Of a DNA stretch of 64,000 nt, positions 19,401-27,984 are shown one piece after another. Source of the stretch: Forficula auricularia (taxonomy: Eukaryota > Arthropoda > Insecta > Dermaptera > Forficulidae); assembly GCA_024734495.1 (NCBI GenBank), contig JALMQS010000409.1:186305-250304 (forward strand). Direction: 5' to 3'. The position numbers and the translations under genes were made by a program. The notes under the pieces were generated by a model. It saw only the letters and a list, made by a program, of their open reading frames with translations. It had not been told where the DNA came from and made no database searches. Each line of letters starts with the position of its first letter. The stretch's first letter is position 1.

Positions 19401-20084
19401 ATTGATATTAGATTCACTTGCCCACAAAACCCATCTTCTAACGGAATTGTGGAGCGTTTTCACTCTACTCTTATTGAACATATTCGACTGTTCAATAACA
19501 GAGAGAACTTTAAAAATCAACCTATAGCAACTAAAGTCTTATACGCTTTAATAGCTTATAACAATACAAAACATTCGGCTACCAAACTCACCCCTTTCGA
19601 AATCAAAAGCGGACACATCGATGATGATACCCCGCTAGAAATTCTCTCCAACGAACCCCTTATTTCCGATTACTGTCAAGTGCATAAAGAAAATTCCAAA
19701 TTAATGTATGAAAATATTCATAAAACTTTAGACACCGGCAAAGCGAAAGTAATTTCCACTTTCAACGAAAAACGCGAAAAATTACCAGAAATCCCAGAAA
19801 AAGTATTCGTAAGGAACAAACAAAAATGTATTAAAACGAAAAATCAGTACGACCATGAAACTTTGAGAGTAGTGGACACTAAATTAAAAACAGGCAAAAT
19901 TGTTCCACGCACCCAAAACAAAACTGAGAAAATTCATCTTTCGAACATCAAAAGACCTCGAAAATTAAGAACTCCCGAAAAAACTGCCCCCATTCATTCG
20001 ACTAACATTTTAACTTCAGAACAAGACAAAATTATTACGTATGAACGAGGCAACTTATTTAACGCACCCCTAACTATTCCCTAG
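16464..20084 (+). CDS. pol: pol: protease, RT, RNase H, integrase, plus start of a macro domain
   Basis: About 1206 codons in the -1 frame relative to gag. Protease: FIDTGSTNSYI near 16580. RT (about 17100-17720): FRLPEIHRAEIENQI, LVTDFRKVN, and the catalytic YLDDIIVF near 17562. RNase H: TTDASDYAIGAVLSQG near 18006, E in EKELLAIVYA, D in IFSDHKPL. Integrase: HHCC finger H-x-x-x-x-x-H...C-x-x-C (NYHSGKTNH, CDICQK) near 18975-19105, then D in HLDSLAME, D in ISDNGGEF and E in GIVERFHS. All catalytic residues visible are conserved. The extreme C-terminus, IITYERGNLF, is not integrase but resembles the first strand and G-D-L-F loop of a macro domain; the frame then stops at 20084. The ATG nearest the start is irrelevant because translation enters by frameshift. 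Confidence 0.93.
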   Translation, partial: LNTNFQNFFKNENLPSKNLETKTPPELPYIIHPKLKIKIFIDTGSTNSYITPKLANKIYKNYISFDPILVTSAHGSSKQNFAVKRSFFEIFHTNSPLTFYLYDFHSKFDMLLGLDNIRKLQAKFDFVNDTLVTTKRTFKIYYLNVESKVSTINNLKVDLSAFRVEHLNDEEKFGLAKVIQKFKNIIYDENSPLTFTNQIKHFIRTTDDIPVYTKQFRLPEIHRAEIENQISNLLAQNIIEPSYSPWSSPLWLVSKKPDASGKPKWRLVTDFRKVNLKTINDKYPIPNINEILYKLGKCNYFSTIDLASGFHQIEMNPADKEKTAFNTDHGHYQYRRMPFGLKNAPSTFQRVMDNILRGLLNKICLVYLDDIIVFASNLKEHLDRLNLVFDRLNRANFKIQLDKCEFLKREVAFLGHIVTPEGVKPNPDKIKAIKNFPIPTTAKQIKSFLGLLGYYRKFIANFAKLTKPLTKLTKKHAKINISDIEYKNCFEDCKKLLTNEPLLQYPDYSKKFNITTDASDYAIGAVLSQGPMGQDKPIAYASRTLNPAEINYSTIEKELLAIVYATKYFRPYIFGRKFDIFSDHKPLQWLFNMKDPNSKFIRWRTKLSEYDFDINYKKGSTNYVADSLSRNPAEINVNVRKTIDLYEWINNPQNLTNPIDPMEIQNLERELQTQNPPTASPSTSTLDPIELLNQNYESPVSIDPDLLDELDQQLAQNLPSNSTIKLTNKPLNYFQNQIHLKIISLPTTSIQIKKLFNKKLQRFIVNVSEQNFESDIITFLKQYTVPSCNYYIYSDARVLEKLEPIILTHFTGLKIFKTNKLLKDIEDPEERTEILENYHSGKTNHRGISETHEKLKDKYFWPKLKEDITEYVNNCDICQKSKYDRHPLKLELNLVPTAKRPFEIIHLDSLAMENQKFLTIVDSFSKFAQAYPLKSLQPTEIVDKLLEYFSLNNIPKLIISDNGGEFKNNLLQEFLKLHKIDIRFTCPQNPSSNGIVERFHSTLIEHIRLFNNRENFKNQPIATKVLYALIAYNNTKHSATKLTPFEIKSGHIDDDTPLEILSNEPLISDYCQVHKENSKLMYENIHKTLDTGKAKVISTFNEKREKLPEIPEKVFVRNKQKCIKTKNQYDHETLRVVDTKLKTGKIVPRTQNKTEKIHLSNIKRPRKLRTPEKTAPIHSTNILTSEQDKIITYERGNLFNAPLTIP

Positions 20085-20458
20085 CTCACTGTGTCGCAGC
20101 CGACCTGAAAATGAGTGCAGGAATAGCGGTAACTTTTAGGCAAAAGTTCAATAATATAGAAATATTACGAAAACAAAAAATTGAAGTAGGTGGTATTGGA
20201 ATCCTCAAACAAAATAAAAATTTTACCTATTACCTTGTAACTAAACAAGTTAGCCACGATAAACCAAAGGTAGAAGATCTAAAATCATGCCTAATTAAAT
20301 TGAAAAGACACTGCATGACTAATAATATTACTAAATTAGCCATCCCAAAAATTGGTTGTGGACTTGACAAACTAAATTGGTACGACGTAGAGCAACTTAT
20401 TAATACTATCTTTAGAAACACAAAAATTAAATTCCTTGTCTACTCTCCAAATGACTGA
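20063..20458 (+). CDS. Macro domain (OARD1/TARG1-like ADP-ribose hydrolase)
   Basis: This frame (-1 relative to pol) opens at 20063, overlaps the pol end by 22 nt and runs to 20458; the first ATG is at 20111. It contains LAHC, MSAGIAVTFRQKF, VGGIGILKQNKNFTYYLVTK, SHDKP, HCMTNNITKLAIPKIGCGLD and FLVYSP. These match, in order, the strands and substrate loops of the TARG1/OARD1-type macro domain. The lysine in the SH-x-KP block and the aspartate in IGCGLD fall where TARG1 has its catalytic Lys and Asp, so hydrolase activity on ADP-ribosylated protein is plausible. The first strand lies in the pol frame. No canonical slippery heptamer is seen in the overlap, so either a recent 1-nt frameshift broke a pol-macro fusion or another mechanism links them. 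The env ATG overlaps its stop. Confidence 0.8.
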   Translation, partial: RTPNYSLAHCVAADLKMSAGIAVTFRQKFNNIEILRKQKIEVGGIGILKQNKNFTYYLVTKQVSHDKPKVEDLKSCLIKLKRHCMTNNITKLAIPKIGCGLDKLNWYDVEQLINTIFRNTKIKFLVYSPND

Positions 20459-22130
20459 CTTTTTCAGCTTGACCTTAGCCTTGGCAATTGGGTCAACACA
20501 CGCAGACAACCTCGAAGACATAACTGACAACGCCGGCTTCCTCTTGACAAAATTCAAAACTCCCTTTCTTTTTCAGATAACTATTATATCCATTACTATT
20601 ATAACCTAAATTTTACCCACCAAACGCATTTCGACATTAATAATGCCGTAAACAAATTAATAGCTATCATTCCCCCCGGTTCCAAATTCAATAAAGAACA
20701 TAATACTTATTTTCGATTACTTAACTTCACTCTAGAAACACAAAATGAAAAAATAAATAACCTGGCTACCCATAAACGAAACAAAAAGAGGGTTAGTGAA
20801 TGGTTTAGGTTCGGTATTAAAATTTATCACTGGGACAATGGATGATGAAGACCGTGACAAATATGATCATCTTCTCAACCAACTCTCCCAGAATCAGAGA
20901 AAACTTCAAAGTCAAAATCAAATAATTTCTCGAACTCACGATGAGTTAATCAACAAAATTAACCACCAATTAGAGAATATACAAATAAATGAACAAAATT
21001 TGGCCAGCAGTCTTTCGGCCATGAAACACGAAGTTGCGAAAAACTCTGAAACTCTACTTATTCAAAATTTGGCCCAACTAACCTTATTATCAAATTCGTT
21101 CACCAATATTTTAGAAAACATTGAAAATTCACTCACTTTCTGTAATTTAAACATACTTCACGAGAGTATCATCTCAATGAAGGAATTGATAAAATTATTT
21201 AAAATAAACAATTTAGAAATTAATTTTGAAAATTATTGGGAAGCCACTTTATTCATTAAACCAATCTGCCGAGTTCATTATGGGTACATCGACATCGTTT
21301 TAGAAATTGCTAATTACAAACCATCAAATTTAACTATCGTTCAGTTCATTCCACTTCCCGTATCTAATAAATTAAATCAACAAATTATATTAGACGAAAC
21401 ATTCCAAAGTTTAATAGTAGTGAACAGTAGCATTGTAAAAATCGACTATTGTTTTAATATTAATCATAAATTCTTTTGCAAAACAAGCAATGTAATAGCA
21501 TCAAATTGCATAAATAACTTAATGTTAAATAAAGAAAACAATTATTGTAAATTTAATGATCTAATCCAGTATCCTGTAATTATAAGAATTCCTAATACAG
21601 ATACTACTATTATAAATATTAAACAAAACAATGTATTACTGTATAAATGCGGAGACACCCATAAATACCTAAGAGTAGGACTGTATAAAATTGAAAACAT
21701 AAATAACTGTTACTTAAATAATAGGTTAATGGTTTCAAACTTCAACTATTCTTTAAATATTCCTTTACTAGCCAACAAAGATTTTAAATATATATTAAGT
21801 AATAAGGCTACCATAATACACTCATTAAGTAAAATAGATGTGAATAACATAAAAGGGAGCGAAATAAGTGAAATAAACTGGTATCCGACCCCTGTAAAAA
21901 ACTATTTAAACACTTTAATCATTATAATATTACTAATTGTAACATGTGCCTTTGTGGCCTATATCATAAATAAATATCGGAACCAATATAATTTTCGACT
22001 CCCTACTAAGTTAAGGAAAACTAATAATAAAAAGGAAACTAAATTTGAACTTGAAACCACTAGCTTACCGGTCCCAAATGTTGAGGCTCAGCCGGAAAAT
22101 TCCATTTCTCCGGATGAACCTCAATCTTAA
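20451..22130 (+). pseudogene. env: env, F-like fusion glycoprotein, N-terminal part out of frame
   Basis: ATG 20451 begins a signal-peptide-like segment (MTDFFSLTLALAIGSTHA) and overlaps the macro-domain stop. The frame changes near 20640 and again near 20785: the starting frame meets a stop at 20649, the middle segment with a basic furin-type cleavage motif lies in another frame, and the rest (about 20787-22130, original frame) is open. Right behind the cleavage motif is GLVNGLGSVLKFITG, like the fusion peptide of insect errantivirus and baculovirus F proteins, then a heptad-rich stretch. A single transmembrane helix (TLIIIILLIVTCAFVAYII) and a short cytoplasmic tail end the protein. As it stands env cannot be made from its ATG. 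Sequencing error is an alternative explanation for two indels so close together. Confidence 0.85.
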
Positions 22131-22139
22131 GGGGGGAGG
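22129..22139 (+). promoter_or_regulatory. Polypurine tract
   Basis: AAGGGGGGAGG lies directly before the 3' LTR and overlaps the env stop codon; it would prime plus-strand DNA synthesis. Confidence 0.9.
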
Positions 22140-22816
22140 AGTTATATATTCTAACTACCCTCTTCTTCCCTCCTTGTGTCTAGCGACTTTCGCTGACACA
22201 GCAACAGTAAAATAGGTATAAAAGCCAGCCGCTCGGCTAGGCAAACCGGTTTTCAGCGCTCATTTGGAAATACTGCCCGGTGACTCTACCCTAACAGGTG
22301 CACCCCTCGGCCCCAGCTAAATTTCGGTGGTCCTAGTCCAAACAGTGACTCAGGCACGAACGGTTAACCCGTGAAGAAACTACATCACTATCACCTTAGC
22401 GCAGCTCCCGGTAATTATACTAACTTTTCGGAACTTTAAAACCGGTTATAAAAATTTATGTTTTCAACTTACTACAAGCGTGTGTCTCCTTAATATATAT
22501 TTTCTCACGACAATTTAACTTTGTAACTCCAAGTGTAATAAACATTGTAAAACATTTAATTTTCAAATAAATAAATCAATAAAAAAAAAATAAAAGAAAA
22601 GGAATCGTATCTTAAAAGACTATAAACATTCTATTTCATTTTGAACTTAAAACCGTACCACTATATTTTCCAGTAAACCCGTCAAAAGTCTAAAATCTAA
22701 ATTCAAACTATCCAGCGCATAACAAACCCAGCTCTGCCAAATTCCTCAAATATTTTGCGTGTTTGTCTAGAAACGATTTCTTTTTTTAAAAGAGTCCGGA
22801 CACGTAAAATATAACT
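22140..22816 (+). repeat. 3' LTR
   Basis: 677 bp, identical to the 5' LTR except about two substitutions and one base in an A run. TATAAAAG at 22217-22224. Confidence 0.95.
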
Positions 22817-23180
22817 TATATACATATATCCTTGGTTGCATTTTTTTCTATTTTTTCTTAAATTATTTGTATGAAAGTGTAAACATGACCATTCTTTATT
22901 ATATTGCCTTCTTTTTCCCTTTTCAGAATATAAAAAAGCAACTTAACTTTTTCTTCCATGTTTTGTTTTTATTAAATTATATGAAAATATTTTTCCATTT
23001 TATCCAATTTGCTATTGGAATGTTTTAGAAGATAGATGATTCAATTTTATCCGTGAATATGTCGGGCCATTATGTTTTTCACTTTCACTTATGATATAAA
23101 TTAAATGGGTGAATGGAATGGCATTTTCATAAATGGGATTTTTTGAAGTATTCTAATTCCAATAAAACCAATTTCGAATT
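22817..23180. other. AT-rich flank, no gene
   Basis: Nothing recognised apart from the 4-bp TATA duplication at its start. Confidence 0.4.
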
Positions 23181-23189
23181 TTATTTTTA

Positions 23190-23260
23190 TTTGCAAGTAC
23201 AAAAGACTTTACTGCTAGACTTTTCAACAAAAATTTGCGTTTCGTGATCTTCAGACAAAC
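23190..23260 (-). ncRNA. Truncated hammerhead-like motif
   Basis: Minus strand: CTGAAGATCACGAAACGC, the two hammerhead boxes with almost no stem II between them, followed downstream by AAATAAAAATAAAA. Probably a relic of the module at 8771 and 11209; not expected to cleave. Confidence 0.25.
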
Positions 23261-23364
23261 GATAGCTTTACCTTTGAAATTGTTCTTATAGGAAGCAATA
23301 AAAAAAGAATTAAATGACGCTTTGAACGACATTACTAAATTTCAGCAAAGGGAATAAAAACTAA

Positions 23365-23575
23365 CAGCTCGATAGCAACGTTAGCGCTTGGGTTCGATCC
23401 CAAGGGAATGAAAACTTCTGACATACAATACTATATATATATTTGTCTAGATTAATTTGTAACAACGCTGAGAGAATTTTCTTTAAAAAAATTACGCTCT
23501 TGCCTAGAATCGAACCGACGAACTCTTGAACTATGGGCATCAGCTCTAGCGATTACACCAATGCAACATTAATAT
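23365..23575 (-). mobile_element. tRNA-derived SINE(s), two heads
   Basis: Minus strand from about 23572: TTGGTGTAATCGCTAGAGCT (A box), GTCGGTTCGATTCTAGG (B box), then a body towards 23430. On the plus strand at 23378-23400, CGCTTGGGTTCGATCCCAAG is a second B-box-like segment followed by GGAATGAAAACTTCTGACAT. The two face each other, so either two SINEs are inserted in opposite directions or one is a degenerate partner. Confidence 0.5.
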
Positions 23576-23699
23576 TTGTATCTTGATTTCTGTTACTAAA
23601 ACTATATATTTTTGATTTGGGCTTTGTGTCGAGATAATATTGTATTCATTTGAACTCGAATGAAAATGAAAAAAACACCAATAGATTTTAAATTAAGAA

Positions 23700-23943
23700 A
23701 CGAACCATCGCTTTCGCCACATCGTTTATCCCTATGACCCCTAGAGAGTGAAACTTGCTTCCTGTAAACGACTTCCCCTCGATCTATAACCATCAGCTGT
23801 TTAAGACCCGCATCCACAGATACTTTTTACTCTTTCCCATCCCACCAAAATATATTTCTCTTTTCCACGATGGAGGGACCTCCAGGCATTTAGGGTCCGC
23901 ACCTTCTTAGTGTAACTCCTTCTCGCAAATATCATTAAAAAAA
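23700..23943 (+). pseudogene. CR1-like LINE 3' end, decayed
   Basis: Aligns with the CR1-type copy on the minus strand at 28000-28210: the segment TTTATCCCTATGACCCCTAG corresponds to the codons for the SFIPMISRDWN region, AAGACCCGCATCCACAGATA to the KTCIHRY region, and the end TGTAACTCCTTCTCGCAAAT with an A run to the 3' UTR. Many stops; no product. Confidence 0.65.
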
Positions 23944-24130
23944 GCAATCACCGTAATATGGTCTGCTCATTGATTTTTGATTAAGTTCTATCCGTAACCT
24001 CATCTTCCGTCGTGGTTGGAAACGCCGTCGAGGCTTATAGGGCATTCCCTATTCTCCTCTGACAACCAACCCCTTCCAATTCCTAGTCTTCCAACTCGTC
24101 GGGCAAGCAGGCGCCAACATATAGATTGTT
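23943..24130 (+). repeat. LTR-like repeat B, partial copy
   Basis: AGCAATCACCGTAATATGGT through CATATAGATTGT matches 24292-24507, the latter having about 30 extra bases before ACTCGTCGGGCAAGCAGGCG. Confidence 0.7.
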
Positions 24131-24507
24131 AACAGTCAATTCGTTAAACACATTGTAATATGTAAGTCAATTAATCAAATATGAAACAATAAACCAATGA
24201 TTAATGAGAGTTGAATCAACGCAAGAAAATGGCGCGAGGCAGGATTTTCAGTGGTCCATATAATTGCGTCGATTCGAATCTACTTAATTCAGCAATCACC
24301 GTAATTATGGTCTGCTTATTGATTTTTGATTAACCACTATCCGTAACCTCATCTTTCGTCGTGGTTGGAAACGCCGTCGAGTCTTATAGGGCATTCCCTA
24401 TTCTCCTCTGACAACCAACCCTTTCCAATTCCTAGTTAGCGTCTTACCCCGCCCGTATTGTTGTCTGCGCACTCGTCGGGCAAGCAGGCGGCAACATATA
24501 GATTGTA
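24095..24507 (+). repeat. LTR-like repeat B, fuller copy
   Basis: The unit 24095-24507 is matched in inverted orientation at 8190-8560. It is bordered on the left by the partial copy ending CAACATATAGATTGT and itself ends with the same words. Two ends repeated in direct orientation suggest LTRs of a small or deleted element, about 350 bp apart. No coding sequence lies between them. Confidence 0.55.
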
Positions 24508-24679
24508 AAATAAAAACAGTATTTTTGATAATAGTTGGAAAATACAAAATAAAAATAGAATATATTTAAGAATGGGAATTTAATCCTATTAAATAGATAA
24601 AGAAGAAGCAATCCAGAAATGAACACCACAAAGCACAAAAAAGACAAACCACAGGCATAGCTTGAAGAAAAACACGCCT

Positions 24680-25085
24680 AGGCAGATTCTTCTTCTTAAG
24701 GTGTCATGCAGATTCCTACGTTGGCGTCCGTCATCTACCTTCCTTCTACTTCCTTTTGCCATCAGATGATCCTCTCAGCCGCAGCCGTTTGAAGGTCTTG
24801 GAAATTTTGTATTCCTGTCAATTGGCTGATGTTTCTTAACCAGGATATTTTTTTTCTTCCCAGTCCTCTCTTTCCCCCCTAGATCTTTCCTTGGAGAATG
24901 AGGCGTTGGAAGTGGTATCGCTCTCCGCGAAAGATGTGTCCCAGATATGCAATCTTCTTCTCCCTTATGTGCCCGAAGAGCTCTCTATGCTCTAGCCCAT
25001 CTCTTCGAATTACAAAATCGGTCTATTGAATTCTAAGCATTCGCCGCAGAGTCCACATTTCAAAAGCTTCAATTTTTTTGATCGT
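24680..25085 (-). pseudogene. LINE endonuclease-RT C-terminal fragment
   Basis: Minus frames read AFEMWTLRRMLRI, TDFVIRRDGLEHRELFGHI, REKKIAYLGHIFRGERYHFQ, LIL, then GLGRKKISWLRNIS and TGIQNFQDLQTAA. This is the post-RT tail typical of insect endonuclease-RT LINEs. A few stops interrupt it, so it is inactive, yet similarity is clear over 130 codons. 5' truncated near 25085. Confidence 0.75.
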
Positions 25086-25514
25086 GATCATCCTAGGCAG
25101 ATAAGTCGGCAAAAAACCAAAGAACAGGCACAAACAAAAATCTCGAAAATCGGTCGCGAAAAACCTCGAAAGTCACAGAGGAAACGAGGAGACGGCAAAG
25201 ACACGTGCAGTCACGAGAAAGCTCACTCAATTGTCTATACATAGGTCAATGAATCCTATATCTATATCTATTGTCATAGAAAAATCAAGAAAAATAATGG
25301 AAAATGTACTTTTGAGCTTTTGTTTTATATTAATTATTTTTCTAACGTCGAACCCTTTTTCTGCAAGTTCCAATTTAATCTCAATGATATCCGCAGTGAT
25401 GGAGATTTCTGAAAACTACTCGAAATGAGCGATCTTCTTTGGGTTGATAAGTATTGTGAATAATGTTATTTTCTTTCAGATATTTTGATAATTTTCTGAA
25501 AGTTTCGCTTGTAG
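25086..25514. other. No recognisable gene
   Basis: A 72-codon frame at 25026-25244 is Lys/Arg/Gln-rich without recognised similarity and is probably chance. Confidence 0.4.
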
Positions 25515-25885
25515 TTATTTTCTTTATTGGGCCGCACAGGAAGGGGCCTCCTCTTACAGAAAAGAGTTACAAATTTGGTTTGAATTACAAATAAGGCATT
25601 TTACAGTAAAGTTAAAATTTCGTAGGGTGGGCCATCAACTGATTTGGGTAAAATACCCTTGTCATTAGTTTTGAATTTAATAGAGAACCCCTCATCGCCC
25701 TATAAGTTATATCATTTATAGTATTTTGGGTTATACCTAGGGCGATGAGGGATGCCACCGCTTTATGCTACCACACTCCTTTCCATGAGAGTGGGATGTC
25801 CTCGACTCTTACGGAGCCCGCCCCGACGCCAAATCGCTCCGCAATGTTGCTCACCAGACTGGAGTTGCCCCTATATTTCTTTAAC
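25515..25885 (-). pseudogene. C-terminal fragment and 3' end of a LINE-like element
   Basis: Minus strand: QLKKYRGNSSLVSNIAERFG, then VEDIPLSWKGVW, SLIALGITQNTINDITY, RAMRGSLLNSKLMTR, followed by GTAAGAGGAGGCCCCTTCCT and AATAAA. I have seen this type of C-terminus in insect non-LTR polyproteins but cannot assign a clade from sequence alone. One stop (after KGVW) breaks it. The 3' motif is shared with 6847-6890. Confidence 0.5.
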
Positions 25886-26470
25886 TGTCGAATTTATTAA
25901 TGTTTTACAAATGTAGTCGTTTTTATTTATAACTTTCGAAATGCTATTTGTCATTTCAGAGAAGTTTAAAACATCGTAGATATAAATAGGTGGAGGTTTA
26001 GGAATTCTTGGTACCTGATTTAGAGAAGAGTTTTCCTTATTTGAGGTATTATTTACTTCTAAATCATGATTTGATAATGGAGCAAATTGATTCGAATTTG
26101 TAATTCAACTTTATTGTCTGACTATATTGTTCACGGATTCTAGGCTAGTTTTTTTGCGTTTTACTCTCTGCCAGGAGATTTCGATGTTGTGGTTTTCTTC
26201 ATTTGCAGTCATTTTAATTTTCCGCTAAAACTATTATTATTTCACAAAACTTAACTGAATTTAAATGTACTGAACAATAAAGTTTTTGGTTTTAAGCAAG
26301 GGCATAGCCCTCATTTGAAAATAAATTTATGAGTATTTAAATTTAAATGTATTTTTCATACATATATATATATATTATTATTGGTGTAGAATATTGAGGT
26401 ATTTCGGAAAAATAAGATAAGGATGGTTGGTATGTAGTAAAAAAACTTATTATGTAGCTTTTGTGTGTTT
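25886..26470. other. AT-rich segment
   Basis: No gene recognised. A short (TA)n stretch is at about 26364-26376. Confidence 0.4.
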
Positions 26471-26530
26471 AATGGTGTACATTTGCTTCCAAAGGTTTCG
26501 GACTAGATCAATCCTTCATCAGCACCTATT
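26470..26530 (-). ncRNA. Hammerhead-like motif, diverged
   Basis: Minus strand: GGTGCTGATGAAGGATTGAT followed by CTAGTCCGAAACC. CTGATGA and GAAA boxes are intact, GGA/TCC can form stem II, and GGTG/CACC may form stem I. The cleavage-site side (TTTGGAAGC) does not fit a hammerhead well. Confidence 0.3.
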
Positions 26531-26790
26531 GATTAAGATTTATTACATTTTAGTGTGCATAGTTGAAATATTAAAATGTAAAGTGGATAATTTTGTACAA
26601 TGAAAGAGCCCCATATTTTATCAACAAAGATACAACCAATTTTTTGACAACAGCTCTAAGCTGTGATGTTATTTGTTGATCAAAAAAAAAATGACCGAGA
26701 GAGAACAAAGTGTTCAAAGTAGATATCAAGGCCAATTACCCCCATCCTTTTAAAAATTTATATAATTTATATAATATATATATATTACAA

Positions 26791-26803
26791 TATTACAAAT
26801 TCT
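26791..26803. repeat. 13-bp target-site duplication, left
   Basis: TATTACAAATTCT, repeated at 27325-27337. Confidence 0.6.
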
Positions 26804-27324
26804 TAGATTAAAAATTCAGTTTATTGGACAAAGTTTTTTATTGAAGTTCTTCAACTTTTGTACAACGTTTCGTCTCTCTCGAGACTTTTTCAAGTACTCA
26901 ATTGGCTAGAACAACATTGGTTGAAATAAAGATAAAAATAACTGAGACATAGTAGAATTTTTCTTTCTAGATTGATACCATAAAACAATATAAGTATAGA
27001 TGTAATTGACAGGTCATAGATATATGTTTATATCTATGTTTATATCTATGACCTATCAATATATGTTTATATCTATGACCTGTCAATTACATCTATACTT
27101 ATATTGTTTTATGGTATCAATCTAGAAAGAAAAAATTCTACTATGTCTCAGTTATTTTTATCTTTATTTCAACCAATGTTGTTCCAGCCAATTGAGCACT
27201 TGAAAAAGTCTCGAGAGAGACGAAACGTTGTACAAAAATTGAAGAAGAACTTCAATAAAAAAGCTTTGTCCAATAAACTGAATTTTTAATCTACTAATTA
27301 TAATGGACATTAATCAACATAATT
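26804..27324. mobile_element. Second inverted dimer with hammerhead-like hairpins
   Basis: Arms 26805-about 27040 and about 27060-27292 are reverse complements. Each arm carries TTGAAAAAGTCTCGAGAGAG followed by ACGAAACGTTGTAC and then CAATAAA. The first box is degenerate (TTGAAAA) but stem II GTCTC/GAGAC and GAAACGTT are present. Near the centre lie repeated TATATCTATGACCT words. As in the dimer at 10822-11405, a short extra tail (27293-27324) follows one arm and the whole is bounded by a duplication, here 13 bp. The frame at 27104-27289 is incidental. Confidence 0.6.
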
Positions 27325-27337
27325 TATTACAAATTCT
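27325..27337. repeat. 13-bp target-site duplication, right
   Basis: Matches 26791-26803. Confidence 0.6.
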
Positions 27338-27354
27338 AATACTAAAGTTATAAT

Positions 27355-27984
27355 ATTTCTCAATAGAAATGTTCAACAGTGACTTGGTTCTTTAATTGAA
27401 TCAGACTTGATGCATTTCTCACTTCAGATGGCAAAGAATTAAATTCCTCAAGTCCTCTAAAATATAATTAATTTCTTGTGCCCTGTTTCCTCACCCTCTC
27501 AATAAATATATCGTCTCTAATTCACGTCTCGTGATCATTGATCTCGTTGACCAATGTGAAATTTAGATAGGCTATGCCTATGGTATAATTTATATACAAA
27601 ACACAGTGTCTTTAAAAATAAGAATTGAATAAGTCCTAAACATTCCAGTATATTACTTATTGATGTATATCTGTCACATTTTAAAATAATTCTCAGGTAT
27701 CTATTTTGTAAGAGCTGCCGATTATCAATATTCTCCTGATTACCAAAATATATTATTGTAGGACAGTAAGAAAAACTAGGACTAATTCTAGTTCTATACA
27801 CCCTAATTCGTGTTCATATTCAAATTATTACTAGCTCTACCAAAGTATTGCACTTTTCTGTTTATATTCTTCAAGAGTTCACTATGATGACTCTTAAAGT
27901 TCAACTTCGAGTCAACCACTAGTCCGAGGTGTTTAATTATTTTATAAAATAAAGACTGGAAAATTATATCAACCAATATTTTCT
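27355..27984 (-). pseudogene. LINE RT C-terminal fragment, interrupted by CR1
   Basis: Minus frames read IKHLGLVVDSKLNFKSHH, LLKNINRKVQYFGRASN, then RISPSFSYCPTIIYFG, LLQNRYLRIILKCDRYTSIS and RGLEEFNSLPSEVRN. This is the thumb and post-RT region of a Jockey/CR1-group LINE. Two frame changes occur. The segment 27929-27984 is also found at 47308-47364, where it continues without the CR1 insertion. Confidence 0.7.

Larger units (their letters stand above)
13593..22816 (+). mobile_element. Full-length errantivirus-type LTR retroelement
   Basis: 9224 bp from AGTTATAT to ATATAACT. LTRs of 678 and 677 bp differ at about three positions, so insertion is recent. Flanks carry TATA on both sides (13589-13592, 22817-22820), a 4-bp target duplication of the kind made by gypsy/17.6/297-type elements. 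AGTTA...TAACT LTR ends, a tRNA-Lys-type PBS and a third, envelope gene place it with insect errantiviruses (Metaviridae). Order: LTR, PBS, about 980-bp AT-rich leader, gag, pol, macro-domain ORF, env, PPT, LTR. gag and most of pol are open; env is broken near its N-terminus. Confidence 0.95.
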
